From: an uncultured Acholeplasma sp.
Lineage (GTDB): Bacteria > Bacillota_I > Bacilli_A > Acholeplasmatales > Acholeplasmataceae
Direction: 5' to 3'
Length of the DNA: 64,000 bases
Assembly (NCBI GenBank): GCA_937868795.1
Contig: CALMNM010000154.1
Coordinates: 20,249-84,248 of the forward strand
In this document: positions 28,703 to 37,358 of the stretch, in pieces
Layout of the letters: the number at the start of each line of letters is the position of its first letter
How positions within the stretch are numbered: the first letter of the stretch is position 1
The notes under the pieces: generated by a model
Told to the model about the DNA's origin: nothing
Seen by the model: the letters and a program-made list of their open reading frames with translations, nothing else
Databases searched by the model: none
Made by a program: the position numbers and the translations under genes

Positions 28703-29704
28703 TTACTTACGTTTTCGACACGAATCTCTAACGATAATTTCGGTGTCAACGATGATCGGATCAATCTTTCTCACTTTGCCTTCAATCATCCCGAGGAGTG
28801 TCTCGCATGCGAGTTCTCCAAAGGCTTCGTAATCCTGACGAATGGTGGTCAGTTTCGGGGTGACGATCTCACACACTTGCAGATCATCAAATCCGATCAC
28901 GGATACATCACCTGGAACAGAAAAACCGTGATTATTAAGATAATTAATGGCTCCAATTGCCATGAGATCAGACACCGAACAAACAGCTTCAGGAAGTCCA
29001 AATTCTTCAAAGATCATTTTCATGGTCATATAGCCTTCTTCGTAACTATATTTTTCGTTTGATCTTTCGGCTAAATAGAGGGGTTCAAGTCCTTTTTCGT
29101 GAATAAAATCTAGATAAGCGCGTAAACGTTCACGTCCAATAAAATTGGTATAAGAACCGTTGATAAAAGCGATACGCTTATGGCCTAAATCATAAAGATA
29201 CTTGCAAGAACGCTTGATCGAATGATAGGAATCCGAAAAAATGGAATTGGGTCCCTTTTCAGTTGGGTCTAAAGTTAAAACAGCAAGTTGGCTCTGATAA
29301 AGCTTGTGAATGGCTTCAATATTATCCCCACCTGAAACGACGAGTACTGCATCGACGTTTTTTGATTGACAATGTCTTAAGTAATCAAGACCGCTGTCGG
29401 TATTGTGGGATAACAATAAAATATCATAACCTTTAGATTCGATATTTTTACGGAAGGCTTCAAGCACACTAGAGAAAAAGAGATTCTTAAGACCGTACTG
29501 TACTTCATACACAACGCCTACCGTATTTGAGCGCTTGCGCACCAAACTTTGTGCCGTCGCATTGGGCATGTAGCCAAGTTCATCGGCAATATCAATAATT
29601 CTTTTTCTTGTTTTCTCACTGATTTCTGTATAACCATTTAATGCTTTTGATACGGTTGAGATTGAAACTTTCGAAAGTTTCGCGATTTCATCGATGGTAA
29701 CCAT
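28703..29704 (-). CDS. LacI-family transcriptional regulator (first of two)
   Basis: 333 residues: N-terminal LacI helix-turn-helix and hinge (about 1-60: VTIDEIAKLSKVSISTVSKAL, then ELGYMPNATAQSL) and a periplasmic-binding-like sugar-sensing domain (about 65-333; GVVYEVQYG, VIGFDDLQVCEIVTPKLTTI). The frame opens further upstream; the tandem ATGs at 29707/29704 follow GGAAGTGA. It lies directly after the last gene of the beta-glucan operon but has its own promoter with an inverted repeat over the -35 region, so it may control itself and part of the locus. Inducer unknown, probably a gluco-oligosaccharide. Confidence 0.92.
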   Translation of the reverse strand: MVTIDEIAKLSKVSISTVSKALNGYTEISEKTRKRIIDIADELGYMPNATAQSLVRKRSNTVGVVYEVQYGLKNLFFSSVLEAFRKNIESKGYDILLLSHNTDSGLDYLRHCQSKNVDAVLVVSGGDNIEAIHKLYQSQLAVLTLDPTEKGPNSIFSDSYHSIKRSCKYLYDLGHKRIAFINGSYTNFIGRERLRAYLDFIHEKGLEPLYLAERSNEKYSYEEGYMTMKMIFEEFGLPEAVCSVSDLMAIGAINYLNNHGFSVPGDVSVIGFDDLQVCEIVTPKLTTIRQDYEAFGELACETLLGMIEGKVRKIDPIIVDTEIIVRDSCRKRK

Positions 29705-29727
29705 CATTTCACTTCCAGTCCACAAGT

Positions 29728-29758
29728 ATTGTAGCAAATCGACGTAGTAAATGTCGAT
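29728..29758 (-). promoter_or_regulatory. Promoter with inverted repeat before LacI-family gene
   Basis: Minus strand TCGACA, 18-base spacer, TACAAT. An inverted repeat ATCGAC-N9-GTCGAT (29738-29743 and 29753-29758) covers the -35 hexamer and spacer. It differs from the GAAAnCGnTTTC operators further upstream, so this regulator may recognise a different sequence. Confidence 0.5.
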
Positions 29759-29799
29759 ATTTTAAAGAAAATTTACGAATAATGAACGAAATTTTCTCA

Positions 29800-31128
29800 T
29801 TAGTTGATGATTAATGTGACGATGGAGTGGGGTTCAAGATGAATGACTTTACTCTTTGAATCAAGAACCAAAGAGATACTATGGTGATTTGAGGTCTCAT
29901 TTTGGATAACAACGATGAGTTCTTGATCAGGATTTTGATATGAAACAGAATAGACGCCTTGAGGTAGATTCATCACAGATGAAATACGTTTTGCATGTTC
30001 CTTAAGATATCTAGAAAAATGACCAATGTAATAATATGAAGAGTTAATGATGATTTCTTTTGTTTTTCGATCATAAAGAATGGGGGCATCACAGTAGTTT
30101 TTAACGTGGTTTGGCCCGCCTTCTTCATTCAGAATCAAATTCCAATCAATCCAACCCTCAACGTGATTGTTGAAATCACCGATGATATTTCGGCCATAGC
30201 GTTCACCGGTATTCCATGCATGCGGCTTAGGGCCTCCCTCGATACAACCTTCCGTAAATACGAGATGTTTATCGGGGAAAAGTGATTTGACAATCGATAG
30301 ATTTTCAAAGGCTTCACTCACATACCAGTGGTGCGCAATCCCCCAAAGATATTTGTTAGCCTTTTGATCTGAAAGCATTGTATTTGCTCTGGGGATGATG
30401 ATATCACGATTATGATCCCATCCTAAGATTTTTAGCTCAGGATCAAAGGTATGAAGGGTGGGTCCTAAGTAATCTTTTACGAAATCACGTTCTTCTTCCG
30501 CCGAATAGATACAAGAATCCCAGGTCTGTACGGCTTGAGGTTCATTTTGAATCGTGACGGCCCAAAAAGGAATACCGCGCGATTTCATTTCAGATAAATA
30601 TTTGACAAAATAATTCGCCCATGTTTGACGATACTTAGCAAGCAGTGATCCTCCGTGATTCATTTCTTGATTTGTTTTCATCCATGCAGGTGGTGACCAT
30701 GGGGATGCAAGCAATTTTAACTTTTTTTGATACACCATAGCTTTTTTAATCATAGGAACAACAAACTGGTCTTCTCTTGAAAGATCAAATGTGTTTAATG
30801 TTTCATCATGATCAGCTACATAGGTATAATTCCCTAGGGCAAAATCTGAACTATGAATCGCTGTGCGACCCATGGTGTAATTCAACCCTTCCTTGGAGAA
30901 ATATTTTTGGATAACTTCGTGTTGTTGATCAACCGATAGTTCAAAAAAAGTATACGCTGCAGCTTCAGTAAAAGCCCCACCAAATCCGATATGTGATTGA
31001 TAGGTGATCTTTGGATTTAAAACGATCATTGGATAGTTGGATTCAACACCTTGATCAAAGTGTTCAGTGGGGTGCTGATGCCACCGTTCTAAAGTATCTC
31101 TGGCTGTTTGTATTTTAGTTATTTGCAT
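29800..31128 (-). CDS. GH30 glycoside hydrolase, signal-less
   Basis: 442-residue GH30 enzyme with the expected (beta/alpha)8 barrel: FGGAFTEAAAY near residue 50, SPWSPPAWMKT near 142, acid/base Glu in IQNEP (about E196) and nucleophile Glu in VFTEGC (about E293), followed by the small beta-sandwich. GH30 members of this type include glucocerebrosidases and endo-beta-1,6-glucanases. No signal peptide, so it should act in the cytoplasm, probably on imported beta-1,6-linked gluco-oligosaccharides left from laminarin branches (inference). GGAGG precedes the ATG at 31128. Last gene of the long transport operon, 74 bases after the phosphorylase. Confidence 0.9.
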   Translation of the reverse strand: MQITKIQTARDTLERWHQHPTEHFDQGVESNYPMIVLNPKITYQSHIGFGGAFTEAAAYTFFELSVDQQHEVIQKYFSKEGLNYTMGRTAIHSSDFALGNYTYVADHDETLNTFDLSREDQFVVPMIKKAMVYQKKLKLLASPWSPPAWMKTNQEMNHGGSLLAKYRQTWANYFVKYLSEMKSRGIPFWAVTIQNEPQAVQTWDSCIYSAEEERDFVKDYLGPTLHTFDPELKILGWDHNRDIIIPRANTMLSDQKANKYLWGIAHHWYVSEAFENLSIVKSLFPDKHLVFTEGCIEGGPKPHAWNTGERYGRNIIGDFNNHVEGWIDWNLILNEEGGPNHVKNYCDAPILYDRKTKEIIINSSYYYIGHFSRYLKEHAKRISSVMNLPQGVYSVSYQNPDQELIVVIQNETSNHHSISLVLDSKSKVIHLEPHSIVTLIIN

Positions 31129-31202
31129 ATGATCCTCCATCGATTTATCCATATGAAAATGACATGGATGACAATCAAAACTTGTTGTGTCTTATCTTGG
31201 TG

Positions 31203-34200
31203 TTATTTTGACTTTAATATGACACGTACGCGATCAAAATGACCACGTCTTATCTGTTCTGCAAGATGACCATCGACAGTGGATCCCTGAATCGTCACTA
31301 AATCAAAAGCATTTGACAGTTGATATTCGACTGGCTCAAGGCCATCAAACGTATCCTTAAGTTCAGGATTGACGACAGTGATATTCACTTTATTAAATAA
31401 TTTAAAGGATACTTCATGATGATCATCAAAGAAATCCTTCGTTAAGATCGGTTGAACTCTAAACTTCAATACTTGATCTTCAAATGTGAAAAGCTTCTTC
31501 CCGGTCATCATAAGGATCATGAGGGTGATTGCTTCTGAGGTTGTCCCTGTGAGACGAGCGACAAAAGCGCGACCATGATTCTTTGGATTAGGATTATTTG
31601 ATGTCGCGATAAATGAAGCATTTTCTAAGGGGCTTCTACCATAGACTTCAGGATCCATAAACGGAGGCATCGCCGTTTTCATATCGATAAAATACTCTTT
31701 ATAGAGACCGCTCTTGATTAAACTGATTAAGTATTTGTAAGACATGTGCATAAAGCACGCTTCACGTTCTAACCAACCTTTAGTAAAGGCACGTGCACGT
31801 CCAATTTCAAGTGTTTCGTCATCAAGTGGATTTGATGTTAGGTATAGACCAAGTTTTTGATCATACATCTCGGTTTGTTTAATTTTGTCATAAATGATCT
31901 TGGCTTCATCGTGGTCGTGTAACTGTTTTAAGTAAGTCGCTGGAGCTTCTAAATAGAAGGGGAGCATTCTCACTTTCCAGGAACGAACGGTCACAGTAGG
32001 ATAACCTAATTCAGGATGTCTTTTCTCGTTTACTTGATAGTCAAAAGCTTCATAGGATAGATAGGTTGGTAAAATGCCATCGCCCATGTTTTTTGCCTTA
32101 GTTAAGCCCTTTTCAATCGCCTTTTTCATCATAATCAGCCCATGGATAAGTTCATTTTTTGCGATTTTCAAAGGCTGTGGATCGAGGAAAAATTTCGTAT
32201 CACGATCAAATGCTTCGCGTAAATCTTGTAGATAATCATAACCAAAATCGACACCTGCGACAATATCCTTAAAGAATTGTGCAATGCGTGTAGGGACTAA
32301 GAATTGTTCGTCATAAAGCTGTGGCAACCATTCGAGCATGCGATCAACCAACCGCTTCAATGTGATGGTTTCGGTGAGTCCAGAACCGAAAATCGCGGGT
32401 AAACCATTCATAGCATCGTTCCAGCCTGGTTTTTCGCTATCCATCATCATCCCCATACCCTCAGGGTCTAAACTGGTAAATTTGATGGATGCTAAATGAA
32501 TCAGTTTGGTTAAAAGTGTGACCCGAATCGTCTCACCGTGTGAACTCTTGTGGAAGTTGGTTTGATTGACAGCAAGTTTTGCTCTATCGATTTTTTCTTG
32601 GTCATGGTATAGTGGACCGAGTTGACGGACTTCACCTTTTGGTGTCATCACATATTTGATCGAGCGAGGATAAACCGAAACATGATTTTGATAAAAACGA
32701 TATTCAGGACTTAACAGGAGTTTATCTAAGCGATCCGGGAATACATTTAAATAGGATTCAATCAAATCCATGTTATAGATCCAGTGATCACTCCAGTAAC
32801 CTGTTCCATAGACAGATTGAATTTCTTGTGTCGCATAAGAAAGAACGTGGGTTAAGAAACGTTCTTTATCCACAGATAATCCAATCTTATAATGATCCAC
32901 ATCTGTCATCAATTTACCAGGAGTAAATGATTTCTTTAGGATATTTTCGACGCGATCTTGATGTGAGGTCACGAGTTTTAAGATATCGGGTAAATCCTCA
33001 TGACTAATCTTTAGTTTGCTTCCTTGGATCGTTAAAGGATTATGTCCATCGAGCTGAATAAGGTCCATGAACTGACGAATATTAAATAGTTGTGCTTCAG
33101 GAACAAAATAGACGTCATTACGACGGTTTTGATTGACATCGCGATACGAACCATTACCTTGTGAAAAGTATGCGGGTTCAACAAAATAATTGTTGTACTC
33201 TCTTTCCATATCCCCATGAATTCTTGAGTAAATATGGTAAATAATCTCATGGTCTTTTCCTTTAAAGACAAGAGGATAACCTCCACGTAATAAATTATCA
33301 AGGAAGCTTTGTTTTAAATACGCATCAAATGTCTTATATCGTGTAGATACATCCATCGGTGAAGTGACTTCTTCACCTAATGTCATGGCAAATGCTTCAA
33401 GTTTTTCAAAATACTCAAAACTGAGGGTTGTTTCAAGTTCATGCAATTCTTCGAGGTGATTCGCTTTTCCGAAGAGTGTATAAAACGTATACTGGTCCTT
33501 TAGTTCAATGGATGCAGCAGAAAAACCACTCATAAGTTGGTTGACTGTGACTTGATCTTCTAGTAATAGATGAGATAATCCGGTATCTTTAAATACCTTG
33601 GGTTCACGAAGTGACATCTCATAACCAAAGATCAAGGAAGGATCAAAGATGACGTCAAGTTTTTCTTGTTCTTGATTGATCGACACGTAAAAATTGCCCT
33701 GTTCAACCCCTTCAACCTCTGCAGTATCTTCGGTGGTTGAGCGATTTTTTAATAGCGGCATCTTTCTTTCTTGATTAAAGACATCAAACCAAGCAACCGC
33801 TAAATTGCTCATGTTTTTGATCATGAATTGGTTGGTCCCATAAGGCCACATCGTTGCTAAACCATCGACGAGTTCAATTGTTCTTTTGTCTTTTCTTAAA
33901 TTTTTGAGTGATACTTTTCGGATTAATCCTGGATAAGGCTGGTTCGTGACGTTAAAATATTTAACTGTCACTTCGAGATCATCAAAAACTTCTTTAATCC
34001 CTACAGCATTCGTTTCAATCCACATTTGACGTGGATTATCTTGTGTGGAACTAAATGGTTCATGATAGCGTCCATCGACTTTAATAAATGTGCGAAATCC
34101 ATCGATTTCTGTCCGTCGATACGCCATATTGGCTGGACTAAAATCCAAAATCGCTTGATCCTTGGATTCAAGACCAAAACTCGAAATCAGTTGACCTCGA

Positions 34201-34334
34201 TTCACATAATACACCCACATAGGGATGCCATATCGTCCGGCAATGCCAGGCAAAAAGGAGGCAAATGGCTTTTTTTGATCATACTGATCAATCCACAACT
34301 TGCCTTGTTCATATTGGTAAGAAAACTTCATCAT
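31203..34334 (-). CDS. GH149-type beta-1,3-glucan phosphorylase (putative)
   Basis: 1043-residue cytoplasmic protein of the inverting glycoside phosphorylase clan (GH94/GH149/GH161). N-terminal beta-sandwich contains PFASFLPGIAGRYGIPMWVY and FSPANMAYRRTEIDGFRTF; the (alpha/alpha)6 barrel holds GNGSYRDVNQNRRND (about residue 390) and KPGWNDAMNGLP (about 632-643), equivalent to the catalytic-Asp loop of GH94. The length and these motifs fit the long 'cellobiose phosphorylase' group that includes GH149 beta-1,3-glucan phosphorylases better than GH94 itself. Likely reaction: beta-1,3-glucan(n) plus phosphate to glucose 1-phosphate plus glucan(n-1). The start is at one of two adjacent ATG codons after AAAGGA, 3 bases from the GH16 stop. 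Confidence 0.82.
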   Translation of the reverse strand: MMKFSYQYEQGKLWIDQYDQKKPFASFLPGIAGRYGIPMWVYYVNRGQLISSFGLESKDQAILDFSPANMAYRRTEIDGFRTFIKVDGRYHEPFSSTQDNPRQMWIETNAVGIKEVFDDLEVTVKYFNVTNQPYPGLIRKVSLKNLRKDKRTIELVDGLATMWPYGTNQFMIKNMSNLAVAWFDVFNQERKMPLLKNRSTTEDTAEVEGVEQGNFYVSINQEQEKLDVIFDPSLIFGYEMSLREPKVFKDTGLSHLLLEDQVTVNQLMSGFSAASIELKDQYTFYTLFGKANHLEELHELETTLSFEYFEKLEAFAMTLGEEVTSPMDVSTRYKTFDAYLKQSFLDNLLRGGYPLVFKGKDHEIIYHIYSRIHGDMEREYNNYFVEPAYFSQGNGSYRDVNQNRRNDVYFVPEAQLFNIRQFMDLIQLDGHNPLTIQGSKLKISHEDLPDILKLVTSHQDRVENILKKSFTPGKLMTDVDHYKIGLSVDKERFLTHVLSYATQEIQSVYGTGYWSDHWIYNMDLIESYLNVFPDRLDKLLLSPEYRFYQNHVSVYPRSIKYVMTPKGEVRQLGPLYHDQEKIDRAKLAVNQTNFHKSSHGETIRVTLLTKLIHLASIKFTSLDPEGMGMMMDSEKPGWNDAMNGLPAIFGSGLTETITLKRLVDRMLEWLPQLYDEQFLVPTRIAQFFKDIVAGVDFGYDYLQDLREAFDRDTKFFLDPQPLKIAKNELIHGLIMMKKAIEKGLTKAKNMGDGILPTYLSYEAFDYQVNEKRHPELGYPTVTVRSWKVRMLPFYLEAPATYLKQLHDHDEAKIIYDKIKQTEMYDQKLGLYLTSNPLDDETLEIGRARAFTKGWLEREACFMHMSYKYLISLIKSGLYKEYFIDMKTAMPPFMDPEVYGRSPLENASFIATSNNPNPKNHGRAFVARLTGTTSEAITLMILMMTGKKLFTFEDQVLKFRVQPILTKDFFDDHHEVSFKLFNKVNITVVNPELKDTFDGLEPVEYQLSNAFDLVTIQGSTVDGHLAEQIRRGHFDRVRVILKSK

Positions 34335-34337
34335 GTC

Positions 34338-35237
34338 TTATCCTTTCTGTAAATTGGTCACTGTTTCTGATTGATATACTCTCACGTACTCAATTTCCAT
34401 GCGTTGTGGGAAGATAGAGTCATCAACACCTTCAGCGCCACCCCAATTACCACCAACGGCGATATTGAGTAAAAGATGGAAACGTTGGTCAAACGGCCAT
34501 TCTTCAAATCCTGGACAATTTAAATATAAACCTGGATAAAAACGGAAGTATTGCACATCATTGATGTAGAAAATAATCCGTTCGGGTAACCAGACGATGG
34601 AATATTTATTAAATCCTGTCGATGCACTTTCAATCACGCGAGTTCCACTCTTTTGAGTGCCTATCGAATGATTATAAAACTTGGTATGAATCGATCCATG
34701 AATCACATTTTGGTCATAGCCAACATGTTCCATAATATCGATTTCACCGCTATTTGGCCAGCTACCATAACGCCAATCGGTAGGTAACATCCAAATCGCT
34801 GGCCAGGTACCGACACCGGTAGGGAGTTTGGCACTGATTTCAAACTTTCCATAGAGGAAATCACCCTTATTTTTACTGATCACCCGAGCAGAGGTATAAT
34901 CGCGACCTAAATACGCTTCTTTACGTGCTTCAATGATCATCTTGCCATCTTCTACCCAAGAGTTAAGGCCATTCGTGTAGTATTGGAGTTCATTGTTTCC
35001 CCAACCTTGACCTCCCACATCATATCCCCACTTGGTCGAATCTAGGGCACCATCAACATCGAATTCATCGGACCAGACGAGTTCATAATCGTCGATCGTC
35101 GTGAAATCATAGTCATATCCTGCGCCTTTGCAAAGGGAATAATCTGTTTCTTCAGGGGGTGTCGGTTCATCCTCCTCACATGAGGATAAGAGGAAGATGA
35201 ATCCGATAAGTAAAATAAATAGTAAGTTTTTTTTCAT
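34338..35237 (-). CDS. GH16 laminarinase lipoprotein
   Basis: 299 residues. Lipoprotein signal peptide with lipobox LSSC (C20), then a short acidic/proline linker and a GH16 beta-jelly-roll. The catalytic signature GEIDIMEHVG gives nucleophile E165, D167 and acid/base E170, the bulged ExDxxE form typical of endo-beta-1,3-glucanases (laminarinases). Flanking WPAIWMLPTDW and the terminal WPFDQRFHLLLNIAVGGNWGG agree. Anchored outside the cell, it should cut beta-1,3-glucan chains into oligosaccharides for the adjacent ABC systems. Ends 4 bases before the phosphorylase start. Confidence 0.94.
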   Translation of the reverse strand: MKKNLLFILLIGFIFLLSSCEEDEPTPPEETDYSLCKGAGYDYDFTTIDDYELVWSDEFDVDGALDSTKWGYDVGGQGWGNNELQYYTNGLNSWVEDGKMIIEARKEAYLGRDYTSARVISKNKGDFLYGKFEISAKLPTGVGTWPAIWMLPTDWRYGSWPNSGEIDIMEHVGYDQNVIHGSIHTKFYNHSIGTQKSGTRVIESASTGFNKYSIVWLPERIIFYINDVQYFRFYPGLYLNCPGFEEWPFDQRFHLLLNIAVGGNWGGAEGVDDSIFPQRMEIEYVRVYQSETVTNLQKG

Positions 35238-35238
35238 T

Positions 35239-36312
35239 TTATTCTCCTGTCATACCAGTACGTTCGATACCTTCAATAAACTTACGTTGCGCCGCTAAAT
35301 ACATGATAAATAACGGTAACATCGATAAGAAGGTCGCAGCCATACGGTAAGCTTCATTAATTCTTACTTGCCCACCTTGACCAGGAATACTTCCAGCAAG
35401 GTCTTCAAATTGAGAGGCAAACAAAGATAATCTTAACACAATTAATGGATTATTGGAATTATAATAGATCGTTGCTGAATATATATCATTCCAATTCCAT
35501 ACAAAACTAAAGAGGAAAACGGTGATAATAATCGGTGTGACAAGTTTGACATAGATATGCCAGAAAACCTGAGTGGAAGTCGCACCATCGATTCTTGCTG
35601 CTTCATCTAATGAGATGGGAATCATCTTGAAGAAATTGTAGAATATTAAAATGAGGATGGCTGAATTGACACCTTGACCAAACAGAGTGAGTAAGAACTG
35701 AGGAAACATCGTTTGGAAAAGGGTGGGTTTTAAAATGCCATCAAGGAAAGTGCCGCGCAGCGTTGAGTTAAAGAATGGAGTCCAAATCGTATCTTGTAAG
35801 CCAAAGATTGTCATGACACGGGGGATGGTGACCATTGGCAATGGAATGACGAAGGAAAGTAAAACCATCGCAAACCAGAATTTCTTAAACTTAAACTCAT
35901 AACGGGCAAATGCAAATCCTGTGAGTGATGCGATCACCGTTTGAACAAAGGCAACGACACCAATATTTCTCAAGGATTGAAAGAGATTCCCTGCATCACT
36001 AAAGATACCTAAAATCGCTTGAAGTGGTGCTTCAGCAAAATTCGCAAGCGATGGGGGTAAAAGTCCTAAGACGCGATTCGCCACCACATAGTTGGCGAAA
36101 CTGAGTTGTGTTGGAATCCAGTCAACTTCAGGATTAACCAAATCGATTTGTGTCAAGAATGACATCGAAATCATTTTTAAGAGAGGAAAGAGGAAGATGT
36201 AGCTGACACCGATCAGTAACGCATAGACCACCGTTTTACCGATGATGCCTGAGGTTGCTTTATGTCCAAATAGGCGTTTTCTCCATTTAAGAAGATCAAG
36301 CTTGTTGATCAT
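35239..36312 (-). CDS. Sugar ABC transporter permease, MalG type (second pair)
   Basis: 357-residue CUT1 permease with six predicted helices. The cytoplasmic EAA loop DEAARIDGATSTQVFWHIYV (about 245-264) contacts the ATPase. The periplasmic loop before helix 3 is longer than in typical 275-residue MalG proteins (about residues 50-105), which accounts for the extra length. Overlaps the partner permease by 17 bases and ends 2 bases before the GH16 start. No ATPase gene is adjacent, as is usual when a shared MsmK-type ATPase is used. Confidence 0.92.
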   Translation of the reverse strand: MINKLDLLKWRKRLFGHKATSGIIGKTVVYALLIGVSYIFLFPLLKMISMSFLTQIDLVNPEVDWIPTQLSFANYVVANRVLGLLPPSLANFAEAPLQAILGIFSDAGNLFQSLRNIGVVAFVQTVIASLTGFAFARYEFKFKKFWFAMVLLSFVIPLPMVTIPRVMTIFGLQDTIWTPFFNSTLRGTFLDGILKPTLFQTMFPQFLLTLFGQGVNSAILILIFYNFFKMIPISLDEAARIDGATSTQVFWHIYVKLVTPIIITVFLFSFVWNWNDIYSATIYYNSNNPLIVLRLSLFASQFEDLAGSIPGQGGQVRINEAYRMAATFLSMLPLFIMYLAAQRKFIEGIERTGMTGE

Positions 36313-37348
36313 GGCTCTTATCCTCCTTCTTCTTCATTTTCTGTTTAATCTTGTTGGTTAAGTTAATCACACTATCTTTGATTTGATCAAAGAGTGGTTT
36401 TTGTTGCTTTTGTAGCTGCAACTTTTTCATCTTCTCTAATGTTCTTGCTTTTCTTTCTCTGAGTGATTCTTCATATACCGTATCATCTTTTTCTCTCAAG
36501 AGGGCATAAGCAATACCGACAAAGATAATGACGATGAGCGAATAAATCAAGACAACTGCAGCGGCGAAACCAAGGCCATCGGAATAGTTATCACGGATCG
36601 TACCGACCACAAAGTTATAGATCGGGTTCACTTGGAAAATTGCAATTTGAACGACCGAGAAAATGGACACTACAAGTGCGGTTGATTTCAAATTAGGAAT
36701 CGTAATCTTCCAAAGGATCTGCCAAGAATTGGCACCATCGATTTGAGCCGCTTCATAGAGCTGTGAATTAATCTTCTGAAGACCATTCATAAACAGAACA
36801 ATTGGAATCCCAGTAAACCATAAGATAAGGGTAAAGTTGTTAAAGATTCCGGCAATCATATCCGCAATGAAAGGTGAAAAGTTTTCAATCATGCGGAACA
36901 CGATAATTTCGGTGACATCAATGCGGGTCGTTGAGTCCGAGTTAATGAGTTCGCTCATCACAGGTCCTGATAAAACGACAACCGGGAAGAAGTAAATCAT
37001 TCTAAACCCTGCACGGAATTTAATATTGGCATTAAGGAGTAGCGAAAGGATTAATGACAACACGATAATCGCTGGGACATAGGTGAGTTCAACAACCATG
37101 AAGTCCAAGATTAATGGATTAAAGGTCGTGTTCTTAAAGAACGCTGTTTCATAGTTGGCAAGGCCAATCCATGTTTGTGTCCACCCTGTTACATCCCTAA
37201 CGACGTTATTTAATGATAGATATATCGTGTAGAAAAAGGGATAAGCAACAAAGAACACAAATCCAATAAGCCAGGGGAGTAAGAATAAGTAAGCCGAACG
37301 ATTGACATGTTTTGATAAGTCTGAGACTTTTGATTTAGGTTTTTTCAT
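36296..37348 (-). CDS. Sugar ABC transporter permease, MalF type (second pair)
   Basis: 350-residue CUT1 permease with six to seven helices beginning LFLLPWLIGFVFFVAYP. The EAA loop YEAAQIDGANSWQILWKITI (about 200-219) is present. An unusual feature is a strongly basic cytoplasmic tail of about 50 residues (KARTLEKMKKLQLQKQQK and on) after the last helix. Pairs with the overlapping downstream MalG-type permease. Lies 10 bases after the DUF5696 gene. Confidence 0.92.
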   Translation of the reverse strand: MKKPKSKVSDLSKHVNRSAYLFLLPWLIGFVFFVAYPFFYTIYLSLNNVVRDVTGWTQTWIGLANYETAFFKNTTFNPLILDFMVVELTYVPAIIVLSLILSLLLNANIKFRAGFRMIYFFPVVVLSGPVMSELINSDSTTRIDVTEIIVFRMIENFSPFIADMIAGIFNNFTLILWFTGIPIVLFMNGLQKINSQLYEAAQIDGANSWQILWKITIPNLKSTALVVSIFSVVQIAIFQVNPIYNFVVGTIRDNYSDGLGFAAAVVLIYSLIVIIFVGIAYALLREKDDTVYEESLRERKARTLEKMKKLQLQKQQKPLFDQIKDSVINLTNKIKQKMKKKEDKSHDQQA

Positions 37349-37358
37349 CTTAGCCTCC

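Noticed and set aside
29765..29800. GAAAATTT / AAATTTTC inverted repeat after the cytosolic GH30 gene.
   Set aside because: AT-only stem with a long loop and poor T run; not convincing as a terminator.
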